From Arthrobacter sp. MYb229 (GTDB taxonomy: Bacteria > Actinomycetota > Actinomycetes > Actinomycetales > Micrococcaceae), in assembly GCF_002975405.1 (NCBI RefSeq), contig NZ_PCPS01000009.1, positions 33,866-97,865 on the forward strand: 64,000 nt of DNA. The letters run 5' to 3'. Shown in pieces: positions 18,399 to 30,600 of the stretch. The position numbers and the translations under genes are program-made. The notes beneath the pieces were generated by a model, which was not told the origin of the DNA, made no database searches, and saw nothing but the letters and a program-made list of their open reading frames with translations. Within the stretch, counting starts at the first letter, position 1. Each line of letters begins with the position of its first letter.

Positions 18399-19559
18399 GT
18401 GAGCTTCCCTAAAATTGGTGTGATTGGCGGCGGGCAACTAGCCCGAATGATGGCCCCAGAGGCCCTGAACCTCGGATTTGAACTGCATGTTCTCGCCGAA
18501 GGCCCGGACGTATCGGCGGCACGTTGCGTGCCCGATGCGCCCATTGGCGACTACAAGGACTTGGCGACCCTGCGCGCCTTCGCCCAGGGTAAAGACGTGG
18601 TGACCTTCGACCACGAGCATGTTCCCAATGAGTTCCTCACCACACTCATTAATGAGGGGATCAATGTCCAGCCCCGCCCAGAGGCCCTGATCCACGCGCA
18701 AGACAAGCTGGTGATGCGTGCTGCGATTGAGAAGCTCGGACTTCCAAACCCGGCGTGGGCCAAAGTGGAAAACGTAGCCGAGCTGATTGCCTTCGGTGAG
18801 CAGACCGGGTGGCCGATCGTGCTCAAAACCCCTCGCGGCGGCTACGACGGCAAGGGCGTACGCATGTTGGAGAACGCCGAACAGGCGCGTGAAGCCGAAG
18901 CCTGGTTCGCCAACGGCGCCCTGCTGGCCGAAGACAAGGTGGATTTCACCCGTGAGCTCTCGGCCATGGTCGCGCGCACTCCTTCCGGCGAGCGGAAAGC
19001 CTGGCCGGTAGTCCACACCATCCAGGTTGACGGCGTCTGCGACGAAGTGATTGCACCGGCCCAAGACATCTCGGCGGAAACCGCGGCTACCGCCTCAAAC
19101 GCTGCCATGCGCATCGCCGAAGAGTTTGGCGTCACCGGCGTCATGGCAGCTGAGCTTTTCGAAACTCCGGGACAGGGTGCCGGTTTCGTCATCAACGAAC
19201 TTGCCATGCGCCCGCATAACACCGGGCACTGGACCATGAACGGTTCGGTCACCAGCCAGTTCGAGCAGCACCTTCGTGCAGTCTTGGACTTGCCGCTGGG
19301 TGAAACCCGCGAACTTGGGTTGACCGTGATGAAGAATTTCCTCGGCGGAGCCAACCAGGATCTGTTCTCCGCATTCCAGGCCGCATTGGCCGCCGCGCCG
19401 GATGTCAAGGTACACGCCTACGGAAAATCGGTGCGTCCCGGACGCAAGATCGGACACGTTAATGTGGTGGCCGAGGATGGCCAACGCGTAGAAGAACTAC
19501 GTGAACGCGCCGACCGGGTCGCGAGCTTAATCCGTGATGGCATCACCCCGACCGCCTAG
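18399..19559 (+). CDS. purK: 5-(carboxyamino)imidazole ribonucleotide synthase
   Basis: ATP-grasp enzyme that carboxylates AIR to N5-CAIR in purine synthesis. 386 aa. The N-terminus shows the nucleotide-fold KIGVIGGGQLARMMA, the central ATP-grasp region VLKTPRGGYDGKGVRML, and the C-terminal NELAMRPHNTGHWT signature. Starts with GTG. Followed 55 bp later by purE, its partner in the same step pair, so the two form an operon probably continuing into the LCP gene 17 bp beyond purE. Confidence 0.95.
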   Translation: MSFPKIGVIGGGQLARMMAPEALNLGFELHVLAEGPDVSAARCVPDAPIGDYKDLATLRAFAQGKDVVTFDHEHVPNEFLTTLINEGINVQPRPEALIHAQDKLVMRAAIEKLGLPNPAWAKVENVAELIAFGEQTGWPIVLKTPRGGYDGKGVRMLENAEQAREAEAWFANGALLAEDKVDFTRELSAMVARTPSGERKAWPVVHTIQVDGVCDEVIAPAQDISAETAATASNAAMRIAEEFGVTGVMAAELFETPGQGAGFVINELAMRPHNTGHWTMNGSVTSQFEQHLRAVLDLPLGETRELGLTVMKNFLGGANQDLFSAFQAALAAAPDVKVHAYGKSVRPGRKIGHVNVVAEDGQRVEELRERADRVASLIRDGITPTA

Positions 19560-19614
19560 GCTTTCAGCAAGGCTCGCTCATTTTGGGCCACGATCTTCAA
19601 GGACATAGATTCTA

Positions 19615-20148
19615 ATGACTGAAACAGCACCACTTGTCGGACTCGTCATGGGTTCGGACTCCGACTGGCCGGTTATGCGGCTGGCCGCCGAGGCGCTTAC
19701 CGAATTCGGTATCCCCTTCGAAGCTGACGTCGTTTCGGCGCACCGTATGCCCACCGAAATGATCGAGTACGGCCAGCGCGCCCACACCCGTGGCCTGCGC
19801 GTGATTATCGCCGGCGCCGGTGGCGCCGCGCATCTGCCGGGCATGCTCGCCTCGGTGACGCCGCTTCCGGTGGTGGGTGTTCCGGTACCATTAGCCAAGC
19901 TCGATGGAATGGATTCCCTCTTGTCGATCGTGCAGATGCCTGCCGGCGTGCCAGTGGCTACCGTCTCCATTGGCGGTGCCCGCAATGCCGGCCTGTTAGC
20001 TGTGCGTATGCTGGCATCGGGAACCGACGAGCTCGCCAAGTCGTTACAGGTTAAGTTGCTAGCCTTCGCAGATTCGCTGCGCGATTCTGCGTATGCCAAG
20101 GGCGCCGCGTTGCGTGCCGAGGTAGCAAACGAGAACTTCTCTTCCTAA
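19615..20148 (+). CDS. purE: N5-carboxyaminoimidazole ribonucleotide mutase
   Basis: Class I PurE converts N5-CAIR to CAIR. 177 aa. Signature [13 protein letters not shown] near the N-terminus, SAHRMP in the middle and [12 protein letters not shown] after it are the substrate-binding motifs. AAGGA lies 11 nt before the ATG. The paired purK upstream confirms the two-enzyme route. Confidence 0.96.
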   Translation: MTETAPLVGLVMGSDSDWPVMRLAAEALTEFGIPFEADVVSAHRMPTEMIEYGQRAHTRGLRVIIAGAGGAAHLPGMLASVTPLPVVGVPVPLAKLDGMDSLLSIVQMPAGVPVATVSIGGARNAGLLAVRMLASGTDELAKSLQVKLLAFADSLRDSAYAKGAALRAEVANENFSS

Positions 20149-20165
20149 GGAAAGTCACAAAGTAC

Positions 20166-21788
20166 ATGGGTTCTGCCAGCCACCGCGCTCCAAGTCCGCT
20201 CAGGAACCCGGAGACGATTTCGTCTCCGGCCCGGAGCAAACGCGCCCTAATACTGGTCGTCTTGACCATTATTTTCCCGGGTAGCGCTCAGCTGATTGCG
20301 GGTAACCGCAAGCTGGGACGCATCGCGGTCACGATCACCATGCTCTGCTGGGCCGCGCTCATTGGGCTCGCAGTCATCTACTTCATTGACCGTTCGATCA
20401 TCCTGGGTTGGGTTGCGCACCCGAACTTCCAGTTGTTCTTGATCATCGTGCTTTCGGTGCTGGCCGTCGGCTGGCTGATCATGTTCCTGAATACACTGTT
20501 CATCATCCGGCCCCGAATGCTGGCACCGGGAATGCGCGCAATCGTCTCCATTTTCACGTTGGCTGCGGTCATCGCGACCAGCGGCATCTTCGTCTATGGT
20601 GCCTCGATCCTGAACACCGGACGCGAGACCATCGTCAAGGTCTTCGATGCGGGTCCTGCTTTTGACCCGGTGGATGGCCGCTACAACATCGCGGTTTTCG
20701 GCGCCGATTCCGGCTCGAACCGAGATGGCGTGCGTACCGACTCCATCGCGCTGCTTTCGGTGGATGCCAAAACCGGCAAGTCACTGATGATCTCGGTGCC
20801 GCGTAACTTCCAGAATGCCCGCTTCGCCGAGGGTTCGCCCATGGCTGAGGTCTACCCCGACGGGTACAGCTGCGGGGACGAGTGCCTGTTCAATGCGATC
20901 TACCGCGACGCGGTAGATAACCACGCGGATCGATTCCCGGATTCGGTGAAGAACGTCGGTGCGCAGGCCGCCATGGATGCCTTGACCGGGACCACCGGGC
21001 TCGAGGTCCAGGGCTATGTCATGGTCGACATGGCCGGCTTCGAAAACTTCGTTGACGCCCTCGGTGGAGTCACCATCGACTCTGGCGGCTGGGTCCCCTA
21101 CAACGGCAAGAAGTGGGAAGGCTCGCTGGTCAATACCCATTGGTTCGCCCCGGGCGAGCAAACCTTCAACGGCAAGGACGCGCTCTGGTTCGCTCGTTCG
21201 CGTGACTTCACCGATGACTACCACCGCATCAAGCGGCAGCAGTGCCTGCAGCAGGCAATCATCAAGCAGTTCACCCCGCAGACCATTCTGAGCAACTTCA
21301 GCAGCATCATGCAGGCAGGCGAGCAGCTGGTCGAGACGAACATTCCCGCCAGCCAGCTCAGCTCCTTCGTGTCGGTGGCTGACAAGGTATCGGGCACGCC
21401 GTTCAGCCGCTTGACCCTGGGCGCGCCGGACTTCGAGCGTTCGTTCTCCACCTATCCTGACTTCGGCAAGATCGATGATCGCATCACCAAGATCATTGAA
21501 AAGCAGAACGCTCCGGAGAAGCCCAAGGAATCGAAGGAATCCAAGGAGCCTGCCAAGTCCAAGGACACCACCGAGGCCGGAGGTTCGGCCGAACCATCCG
21601 AAAGCGCCGAGGAAGAATCCACCAGCATCAACGACGCTCCGAAGCTGTCCAACGGTGAACAAGAAACCTTCACGCAGCGCGACGGCAGCCCGATCGACGA
21701 GCAGTATCTGGTGGAACTTGAGATGATCGGCCAAACGACCCGCCTGGCGCAGATCGCTGCAAACAACGACGAATGCTCGGTGCCTTAA
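20166..21788 (+). CDS. LytR-CpsA-Psr (LCP) family cell-wall ligase
   Basis: Attaches lipid-linked polysaccharide or teichoic-type polymers to peptidoglycan. 540 aa with about four N-terminal helices (about 25-160), then the external LCP domain: FGADSGSNRDGVRTDSIALL with its Asp/Arg pair, SVPRNFQ, and ARSRDFTDDYHRIKRQQ. The C-terminus (about 450-510) is a charged Lys-Glu-Ser-rich tail with repeated PKESKES units. Location beside GtrA and manA and near the GT2 fits envelope glycan assembly. Compare mycobacterial Lcp1 (Rv3267) in the same neighbourhood. Confidence 0.9.
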   Translation: MGSASHRAPSPLRNPETISSPARSKRALILVVLTIIFPGSAQLIAGNRKLGRIAVTITMLCWAALIGLAVIYFIDRSIILGWVAHPNFQLFLIIVLSVLAVGWLIMFLNTLFIIRPRMLAPGMRAIVSIFTLAAVIATSGIFVYGASILNTGRETIVKVFDAGPAFDPVDGRYNIAVFGADSGSNRDGVRTDSIALLSVDAKTGKSLMISVPRNFQNARFAEGSPMAEVYPDGYSCGDECLFNAIYRDAVDNHADRFPDSVKNVGAQAAMDALTGTTGLEVQGYVMVDMAGFENFVDALGGVTIDSGGWVPYNGKKWEGSLVNTHWFAPGEQTFNGKDALWFARSRDFTDDYHRIKRQQCLQQAIIKQFTPQTILSNFSSIMQAGEQLVETNIPASQLSSFVSVADKVSGTPFSRLTLGAPDFERSFSTYPDFGKIDDRITKIIEKQNAPEKPKESKESKEPAKSKDTTEAGGSAEPSESAEEESTSINDAPKLSNGEQETFTQRDGSPIDEQYLVELEMIGQTTRLAQIAANNDECSVP

Positions 21789-21873
21789 TCAGCATTCAAG
21801 GTTTCGCCCACGGTTAAGACCCCCCGACCGTTTTGAAACCACTATCGTTTGTGAAAATTGAAGGGTGCAAAAC

Positions 21874-23082
21874 GTGTTTGAGTTGAAAAATTCCATTCGG
21901 GACTATCACTGGGGTTCGAAGCAGGATATTACCGAGTTGCTGGGTCAGCCGGCACGGCTCAGCCCACAGGCCGAGCTGTGGCTCGGCGCCCACCCCGGAT
22001 GCCCGAGCGTGCTCGTCGACTCCGGCCGGCCACTGCACGAGGCAATTGCGGCCGATCCGGTGAATATGCTCGGCGAGCAGGTCAATGAACGCTATGGCCG
22101 TCTGCCCTTCTTGTTCAAGGTGCTCTCCGCCGCTCAGCCCCTATCGATCCAGGTGCACCCGACCCTGGAGCAGGCGCGGGAACGTTTCGCCAAGGAAGAT
22201 GCCGCCGGTGTCCCCCGTGATGCGGCAGAACGCAACTACAAGGACGACAATCACAAGCCCGAGATGCTCTATGCGCTCACCGATTTCGTGGCGCTCTCCG
22301 GATTTCGCGTGCCCGAGGAGATCATCGCGGATTTGCGCCTCTTCCTGCCCCGGCTATCCACCACGGAGACGGCCCTCACCGAAAACCTGATTGCGGCTTT
22401 GCAGTCCCCCGACCCGCTGGCACGGGCGCTGAATCTCGTGCTCACCTCGGGCACCGGTATCAGCGATCTGGTGCTCACGCTCTGCGGGACCATTACCGCG
22501 GACCCGGTCCTGCAGGAAAATGTGCAGTTCGCCGAGCTGGTGCGGATCAACGAGATCTATCCTGCGGACGCCGGGGTCCTCGTCGCCTTGCTGCTGAATC
22601 TGGTGTTCTTGAAGCCTGGCGAAGCGATTAGCCTCGGTGCCGGAAACGTCCACGCCTACCTGCGCGGGCTTGGCATCGAGGTGATGGCCAACTCGGACAA
22701 CGTGCTGCGCGGCGGGCTGACCAGCAAGCATATCGATGTTCCGGAACTGCTCGAGGTGACCATCGCCGAGCCCTCCGCGGCACCGCTCTTGCAGGGCACT
22801 GCGGTTTCGGAGCACTCCCAGCTCTTCCAGCCGGCCTTCGACGAATTCCAGCTCCAGGTGGTGGACACCGCGGCGCCGCAGATTCGCACCGAGCTGCAAT
22901 TGCACGGTGCCGCGCTGGTGCTGTGCACGGCAGGCGAGTTCAGCCTGGAAACCTCATCCCAGACCCTCCAGGTCTCCCGTGGCGGGTCGGTGTTCATTGC
23001 CGCCCATGAATTGCCGGTGACCGCGGTATCCGCGTCCCCGGGCGCGGCCACGCTCTTTGCCGCCAGCGCACAGGGCAAATAG
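21874..23082 (+). CDS. manA: Mannose-6-phosphate isomerase, class I
   Basis: Zinc enzyme interconverting fructose-6-phosphate and mannose-6-phosphate, feeding GDP- and polyprenyl-mannose (used by Pmt). About 402 aa. Motifs are the N-terminal NSIRDYHWGS, PLSIQVHPT (zinc Gln/His), DDNHKPEM (zinc Glu) and the later GAGNVHAYLRG. I prefer GTG 21874 because GAAGG lies 9 nt upstream and the family begins at this point; GTG 21865 would add three residues and has the GAAGG directly abutting. A long hairpin follows. Confidence 0.93.
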   Translation: MFELKNSIRDYHWGSKQDITELLGQPARLSPQAELWLGAHPGCPSVLVDSGRPLHEAIAADPVNMLGEQVNERYGRLPFLFKVLSAAQPLSIQVHPTLEQARERFAKEDAAGVPRDAAERNYKDDNHKPEMLYALTDFVALSGFRVPEEIIADLRLFLPRLSTTETALTENLIAALQSPDPLARALNLVLTSGTGISDLVLTLCGTITADPVLQENVQFAELVRINEIYPADAGVLVALLLNLVFLKPGEAISLGAGNVHAYLRGLGIEVMANSDNVLRGGLTSKHIDVPELLEVTIAEPSAAPLLQGTAVSEHSQLFQPAFDEFQLQVVDTAAPQIRTELQLHGAALVLCTAGEFSLETSSQTLQVSRGGSVFIAAHELPVTAVSASPGAATLFAASAQGK

Positions 23083-23096
23083 CGCCAACTAGCCCA

Positions 23097-23152
23097 TAAA
23101 CGAGTCGAGCCGCAGATCGCCCTTTCGGGAAATCTGCGGCTCGACTCGTTTA
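23097..23152. terminator. Perfect 21-bp hairpin terminator, bidirectional
   Basis: Arms 23097-23117 and 23132-23152 are exact complements with a 14-nt loop, between convergent manA and glpX. Confidence 0.92.
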
Positions 23153-23159
23153 ATGATTT

Positions 23160-24194
23160 TTAGCGGGTGTAGGCTTCCCACTTGTCCTGCTGGTGCTCAC
23201 CATCGACGAAACGGATGGTGCCGGACTTGGCACGCGTCACGATCGACTGGGTGTGGATGCGCCCGTTCTTGTAGCGGACGCCGCGCAGCAGGTCGCCATC
23301 GGTGATGCCGGTGGCTGCGAAGTAGCAGTTATCGCTGGTAACCAGGTCGTTGGTGGTCAACACGCGGCCCAGCTCGTGGCCCGCGTCGATGGCCTTCTGC
23401 TTCTCATCGTCATCGGTTGGCCACAAGCGGCCCTGGATCACGCCGCCCATGGCCTTGATGGCGCATGCGGTGACGATGCCCTCTGGAGTGCCGCCGATAC
23501 CCATCAGCGCGTCCACGCCGGTGCCCTCGCGAGTGGCCGCGATGGCGCCGGCGACGTCGCCGTCCATCAGCAGCTTGGTGCGGGCGCCAGCGGCACGGAT
23601 CTCCTCGATCAGCCCGGCATGACGTGGGCGGTCGAGCAGGGTCACGGTGATCTGGCTGATCTTCTTGCCCTTGGCCTTGGCGATCAGGTGCAGATTCTGC
23701 TTCACCGGCAAACGCAGGTCAACGAGGTCCGCGGCTTCCGGGCCGGTCACCAGCTTCTCCATGTAGAACACTGCCGAAGGGTCGAACATCGAGCCTCGGT
23801 CGGCCACGGCCAGCACAGACAGGGCGTTGTTCAGGCCCAGGGCGGTCAGGCGAGTGCCGTCGATCGGGTCTACCGCGACGTCGCATTCGGCTCCCGAGCC
23901 GTTGCCGACCTGTTCACCGTTGAAAAGCATCGGAGCTTCATCTTTTTCGCCTTCGCCGATGACTACCACGCCGTTGAAATTCACGGAGGAGAGCAGGCCG
24001 CGCATGGCGTCCACTGCGGCGCCGTCGGCTGCGTTCTTGTCACCGAAGCCAACCCAAGGGGATGAAGCAATGGCTGCCGCTTCCGTGGCACGCACCAGCT
24101 CCAAGGCAAGGTTGCGGTCCGGCTCCGAGTCGGTTACCGACAGTCGGGGAGAAAGGTGGGCATAATTGTTGTTTTCGGTCACGAAAGATCCCAT
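23160..24194 (-). CDS. glpX: Fructose-1,6-bisphosphatase, class II
   Basis: Hydrolyses fructose-1,6-bisphosphate to fructose-6-phosphate in gluconeogenesis. Visible: [13 protein letters not shown] at the N-terminus, [11 protein letters not shown], and the metal-binding DPIDGTRL. About 344 aa, normal for GlpX. The start is uncertain: ATG 24194 has no ribosome site, while TTG 24224 has GGAG just upstream and a TATGAT box 8 nt before it. glpX next to a divergent DUF4245 gene, with fumC close by, matches Rv1098c-Rv1100. Confidence 0.93.
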   Translation of the reverse strand: MGSFVTENNNYAHLSPRLSVTDSEPDRNLALELVRATEAAAIASSPWVGFGDKNAADGAAVDAMRGLLSSVNFNGVVVIGEGEKDEAPMLFNGEQVGNGSGAECDVAVDPIDGTRLTALGLNNALSVLAVADRGSMFDPSAVFYMEKLVTGPEAADLVDLRLPVKQNLHLIAKAKGKKISQITVTLLDRPRHAGLIEEIRAAGARTKLLMDGDVAGAIAATREGTGVDALMGIGGTPEGIVTACAIKAMGGVIQGRLWPTDDDEKQKAIDAGHELGRVLTTNDLVTSDNCYFAATGITDGDLLRGVRYKNGRIHTQSIVTRAKSGTIRFVDGEHQQDKWEAYTR

Positions 24195-24232
24195 CACTGA
24201 GTCGTAGTCATTGCGCCTATGCAAACAACTCC

Positions 24233-24262
24233 ATCATATCCCCATCGATTTTCAGCATGTAA
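24233..24262 (-). promoter_or_regulatory. Promoter of glpX
   Basis: On the minus strand, TTACAT (24262-24257) and TATGAT (24238-24233) are 18 bp apart. The predicted transcript would start near 24225. Confidence 0.45.
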
Positions 24263-24348
24263 TTCATGTCGTGCGCGCCGGAGCGCAGACAACGTGTGTT
24301 TGGGCACCTCGGTTCGATTTGCACAGGAACATCGGGGAGAATGGACTC

Positions 24349-24996
24349 GTGCAGCCAGAGAACACTCCCCAGAATGACGCCCAGACCGGCGCGCAGCCGG
24401 TCCGCCGCGACCTGAACGACCCCAAAGCAACCTTTGAGGATCTTCCGTTCACCCCGGTACTCACCGAGAAGCAGTCGAAGCGCGCCAACCAGACATTCAA
24501 GGGCATGGTCCTGTCCATTGGCTTCACCGTCGCGGTGCTCATTCCGTTGCTGCTGCTGAACCCTGGCACCAAGGAAGAAAATTTCCAGCACGCGGTTGAT
24601 CTGCAAAAGGTGGCTAGCGACGCTTCCGGCATTGCAGAATTCGAGGTATTCGCCCCGCAGGTTTCCGGCGAGGATTACGCGAATTTCGCCCGCTGGAAGA
24701 GCAACCAGGTGCAGGACATCTCTTACTGGGAGTTCGGACTGGTGATGAGCGAAACGAACTTTGTCTACGTTCGCCAGACTGCCGACGCGAATCCCACATG
24801 GATTGCGCTGGTCACCGATAATGCTGCCCCCACCGACGAACGCATCGTCGACGGCTCGAAGTGGGAGGTCCGAGTTAAGGACGAGACCACCTACATGATT
24901 TCGGAACGCGAAGAGTCCACGCTGATCGTCTCCAGCGACACCGGCGAAGAAGAAATTATGGCAATTGTGCAGGCGGCCGAGGCGCAGATCTCGTAA
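24349..24996 (+). CDS. DUF4245 family membrane-anchored protein
   Basis: About 215 aa. A soluble N-terminus of about 50 residues, one membrane helix (VLSIGFTVAVLIPLLLL), then an external domain of about 140 residues. Function unknown. I chose GTG 24349 because GGGGAGA lies 8 nt upstream; the frame is open further back to 24211 but this would cover the glpX promoter. Its place divergent from glpX is conserved in Actinobacteria (Rv1100). Confidence 0.8.
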   Translation: MQPENTPQNDAQTGAQPVRRDLNDPKATFEDLPFTPVLTEKQSKRANQTFKGMVLSIGFTVAVLIPLLLLNPGTKEENFQHAVDLQKVASDASGIAEFEVFAPQVSGEDYANFARWKSNQVQDISYWEFGLVMSETNFVYVRQTADANPTWIALVTDNAAPTDERIVDGSKWEVRVKDETTYMISEREESTLIVSSDTGEEEIMAIVQAAEAQIS

Positions 24997-25046
24997 TTTT
25001 CGCTTCACCGTGGACATCAGTGCGACCTAACTCTGGACCTCAAGCG

Positions 25047-25052
25047 TAGAAT
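25047..25052 (+). promoter_or_regulatory. -10 box for the carbonic anhydrase gene, leaderless type
   Basis: TAGAAT ends 7 nt before the ATG at 25060, with no ribosome site between; identical in sequence and spacing to the ndh box. Confidence 0.5.
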
Positions 25053-25059
25053 TTCAGTT

Positions 25060-25689
25060 ATGGATTCTGAACACAGCCAGACACCGTTGACCCCTCAAGA
25101 AGCTTGGAAAAAGCTCACCGAAGGCAACAGTCGATTCATCCAAGGCGCCACAGAGCACCCCAACCAGGACGGTGCTCGACGTCAGTCCCTCGTGACGGGA
25201 CAAGAACCTTTCGCCGTCATTTTCGGTTGCTCCGACTCCCGCCTTGCTGCGGAGATCATTTTTGATGTGGGACTGGGCGACGTCTTCGTGGTGCGCACCG
25301 CCGGCCACGTGCTGGACCCGGCAAGCCTCGGCTCGCTGGAATTCGCCGTGGACATCCTCAACATCCCGCTGATCGTGATTCTCGGACATGACAGCTGCGG
25401 TGCCGTGACCAGCGCGATCAAGGCCAAGGAATCGGGCATTATGCCCAAGGGCTTCGTGCGCGACCTGGTCGAACACATCATCCCTTCGGTCTTCGCCGCC
25501 GAAAGCGCCAACATTACCGATGTCAACGGCACCGTCGTCGAGCACGTCAAGCAGACCACCGCCAGGTTGGTTGATCTGTCGAGCATCATCGAAACCGCAA
25601 TTGCCGAAGGACGTACCGCAGTGGCCGGCGTTGCCTACAAGCTAGCCGAAGGCGAAGCGCAGCTGGTCTCCAATATGGGCCTGAAATAA
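25060..25689 (+). CDS. Beta-class carbonic anhydrase
   Basis: Interconverts CO2 and bicarbonate. 209 aa. Zinc ligands are C57 (in FGCSDSR), H110 and C113 (in GHDSCGAV); the Asp-Arg dyad D59/R61 is present, so the active site looks complete. It supplies bicarbonate for carboxylations, fitting neighbours in central metabolism. Flanked by a leaderless-type promoter and a perfect hairpin, so it is probably a single-gene transcript. Confidence 0.93.
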   Translation: MDSEHSQTPLTPQEAWKKLTEGNSRFIQGATEHPNQDGARRQSLVTGQEPFAVIFGCSDSRLAAEIIFDVGLGDVFVVRTAGHVLDPASLGSLEFAVDILNIPLIVILGHDSCGAVTSAIKAKESGIMPKGFVRDLVEHIIPSVFAAESANITDVNGTVVEHVKQTTARLVDLSSIIETAIAEGRTAVAGVAYKLAEGEAQLVSNMGLK

Positions 25690-25693
25690 TCGA

Positions 25694-25722
25694 AGTGACC
25701 CGCGGATTTTCCGCGGGTCACT
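25694..25722. terminator. Hairpin after carbonic anhydrase gene
   Basis: Arms AGTGACCCGCGGA and its exact complement (25710-25722) flank a TTT loop, directly after the stop codon. Confidence 0.85.
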
Positions 25723-25829
25723 GCATTTAATCCCGAGCTTATTCCCGGTTTTCGTTAACCTCACTGATGACTGTGATCTTTGAGGCAGATCCCTGTTCCG
25801 GCACTCGTTCCAGGCGTATGGTGAGCCTC

Positions 25830-27242
25830 ATGAGCAACAGCGAAGAATTCCGAATTGAACATGACACCATGGGCGAGGTCCGAGTCCCGGCCCAGGCCCT
25901 GTACCGTGCCCAGACCCAGCGTGCTGTAGAGAACTTCCCGATCTCGGGCAAGACGCTGGAGTCTGCCCACATCAAGGCGCTCGCGCAGGTCAAGAAGGCC
26001 GCCGCACGCGCCAATGAAGCCTTGCAGGTGCTGGACACCGAACGCGCAAACGCCATCGTAGCGGCCGCTGACCAGGTGGCCACCGGAAAATTTGATGCGC
26101 ACTTCCCGATCGACGTCTTCCAGACCGGTTCCGGCACCAGCTCGAATATGAATACCAACGAGGTCCTGGCCGAATTGGCGACACGTGCGCTGAAGGAGTC
26201 GGGAAGCGAAACGGAAGTCCACCCGAACGACCACGTCAACGCCTCGCAGTCTTCCAATGACGTCTTCCCCACTTCGGTGCACGTAGCGGCCACCAACGCG
26301 CTACTCAACGACCTGCTCCCGGCCCTGGCAACGCTTGCCACTTCGCTGGAGGCAAAGAAGTCCGAGTTCAAGGACGTGGTGAAGTCCGGGCGCACCCACC
26401 TGATGGACGCCACCCCGGTCACCCTGGGCCAGGAATTCGGCGGATACGCGGCACAGATCCGCTACGGCATCGAACGCGTCGAGGCTGCCCTGCCGCGCGT
26501 GGCCGAGGTCCCGCTAGGCGGCACCGCGGTGGGGACCGGCATCAACACCCCGGACGGCTTCCCGCAGCGCGTCCTGGAATTCCTGCGTGAAGATACCGGC
26601 CTGCCGATCACCGAGGCGCGCAACCACTTCGAGGCCCAAGCGAACCGCGATGGCCTGGTCGAGGGTTCCGCCGCATTGCGCACCATCGCGATCTCGATCA
26701 TCAAGATCGCCAACGACCTGCGTTGGATGGGTTCGGGCCCGAACACCGGCTTGGGCGAGATCGCGATTCCTGATCTGCAGCCCGGCTCCTCGATCATGCC
26801 CGGGAAGGTCAACCCGGTGATCTCCGAGGCAGCCATTCAGGTTGCAGCCCAGGTCATCGGCAATGACACCGCGATCGCTTGGGCCGGCACCAACGGCGCC
26901 TTCGAGCTCAACGTCGGCATCCCGGTGATGGCTTCGAACCTGCTTGAATCCATTCGCTTGCTGGCCAACGTCTCGACGGTGATGGCCGAGAAGATGATCG
27001 ATGGGATTACCGCGAATGTGGAACGTGCGCGTTTCCTCGCCGAGGCTTCCCCCTCGATCGTGACTCCGCTGAACAAGCTCATCGGCTACGAAAATGCTGC
27101 GAAGATCGCCAAGAAAGCGGTCGCCGAGGGCCTGACGGTCCGCGAAGCAACCGTTGCGCTGGGTTTTGTGGAGCGTGGCGAAGTCACCGAAGCACAGCTT
27201 GATGAGTTGCTGGATGTTTCCACGATGACGGGCAAATACTAG
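25830..27242 (+). CDS. fumC: Fumarate hydratase, class II
   Basis: Interconverts fumarate and malate in the TCA cycle. About 470 aa. N-terminal [28 protein letters not shown] and the superfamily signature [11 protein letters not shown] are all present. I chose ATG 25830 because the family begins [16 protein letters not shown] 25818 is 12 bases earlier and the frame is open to 25767. Confidence 0.95.
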   Translation: MSNSEEFRIEHDTMGEVRVPAQALYRAQTQRAVENFPISGKTLESAHIKALAQVKKAAARANEALQVLDTERANAIVAAADQVATGKFDAHFPIDVFQTGSGTSSNMNTNEVLAELATRALKESGSETEVHPNDHVNASQSSNDVFPTSVHVAATNALLNDLLPALATLATSLEAKKSEFKDVVKSGRTHLMDATPVTLGQEFGGYAAQIRYGIERVEAALPRVAEVPLGGTAVGTGINTPDGFPQRVLEFLREDTGLPITEARNHFEAQANRDGLVEGSAALRTIAISIIKIANDLRWMGSGPNTGLGEIAIPDLQPGSSIMPGKVNPVISEAAIQVAAQVIGNDTAIAWAGTNGAFELNVGIPVMASNLLESIRLLANVSTVMAEKMIDGITANVERARFLAEASPSIVTPLNKLIGYENAAKIAKKAVAEGLTVREATVALGFVERGEVTEAQLDELLDVSTMTGKY

Positions 27243-27280
27243 GAGCGAAGGCCAACCCCTTCGTGGCGCTCCAGGTCCTG

Positions 27281-27320
27281 ACGCGGGCGGCCACCGGAGA
27301 TTCCCGGTGGCCGCCCGCGT
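27281..27320. terminator. 17-bp GC-rich hairpin, bidirectional
   Basis: Arms 27281-27297 and 27304-27320 are exact complements with a 6-nt loop, between convergent fumC and the GNAT gene. Confidence 0.88.
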
Positions 27321-27341
27321 GCATTCGCCGGGGCAGTGAGC

Positions 27342-27908
27342 TTAGAGCTTGATCCAATAACGGCGTTGCGGCTCCTGAAGCCCGAACGGTTCGGCGATCT
27401 CGGCTACCGGGCAGACACGTTCCAGCACCCCGCCGCAGGCCTCGATGGTTCGTGCCGAAGCGATATTCGAGTCGGCACAGGTAAGCAGCACTTCTTCGAG
27501 GCCACGTTGGCGAGAAATCTCGAGCATTTCGGCGAGCGCCCGCTTGGCCAGGCCGGCTCCGCGTGCACTGGGGCGCAGCCCGTAGCCGATATGCCCTCCG
27601 ACCTGTTTGAGGGATTCGTTGATTAATGCGTGGCGCAGGCTGACCGCACCGAGGTATTCGCCCTCGCGTTCCAGCCAGAGAGTGCTCTGGTTGACGAAGC
27701 CTTGCGGCGGGAGGATTGAGTCGTCGCTGAGGTCCTTGAGCAGTCGTACCCAGCTGGCAAAATCCTCGGGCTTCTCCAACTCCCACCCGAACCTTTCGGC
27801 AAAGAATACCGAGGCTCCCTGCTGGTCCTCGCCATTCCATTCCCGGTTGCTCGCGAGCCATGATTCGTGAAGATGCGTGCTCGGTTCGAGCAGCTGTAGC
27901 AAAGTCAT
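27342..27908 (-). CDS. GNAT-family N-acetyltransferase
   Basis: 188 aa. Carries GHIGYGLRPSARGAGLAKRAL, the acetyl-CoA binding R/Q-x-x-G-x-G/A region, and SARTIEACGGVLE near the C-terminus, the pattern of RimJ/RimL-type enzymes. Substrate unknown; a metabolite or protein amine is likely. It stands alone between a terminator and the TetR gene. Confidence 0.85.
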   Translation of the reverse strand: MTLLQLLEPSTHLHESWLASNREWNGEDQQGASVFFAERFGWELEKPEDFASWVRLLKDLSDDSILPPQGFVNQSTLWLEREGEYLGAVSLRHALINESLKQVGGHIGYGLRPSARGAGLAKRALAEMLEISRQRGLEEVLLTCADSNIASARTIEACGGVLERVCPVAEIAEPFGLQEPQRRYWIKL

Positions 27909-27985
27909 AGGGCCGATCCTAGTAGTTTCTGGCCGTCCCCCGCCATTGTCGGCAGGTGCCGTCCTGTGTTCCCGATTACTTAAGT

Positions 27986-28000
27986 TGCACTGTGTGCATC

Positions 28001-28010
<10 letters not shown>
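27986..28010. promoter_or_regulatory. Candidate TetR operator with repeated TGCAC half-sites
   Basis: TGCAC-TGT-GTGCA (27986-27998) is a perfect palindrome touching the start codon at 28001. TTGCAC also pairs with GTGCAA at 28005-28010. A third GTGCAAC is at 28031-28037. Position suits autorepression. Confidence 0.45.
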
Positions 28011-30428
<2,418 letters not shown>

Positions 30429-30447
30429 CTAGCCTCGTGCTAGGCGC

Positions 30448-30511
30448 CGCCCCGCACCTGCGATTCCTTTCCCCAGCCTGCTGGGAGATGAGGAATCGCT
30501 CGTGCGGGGCG
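30448..30511. terminator. Long interrupted hairpin, bidirectional
   Basis: CGCCCCGCAC (30448-30457) pairs with GTGCGGGGCG (30502-30511), and GCGATTCCT (30460-30468) with AGGAATCGC (30491-30499). A small inner CAG/CTG stem closes the loop. Confidence 0.82.
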
Positions 30512-30600
30512 TTGTCGTTTTCCAAAGTCTTCTTGTTTACCAAGCGAAGGGCAGGCAAACGACTTATGCGCTTCCGGGGAATCGCAAACTACACCTTGCT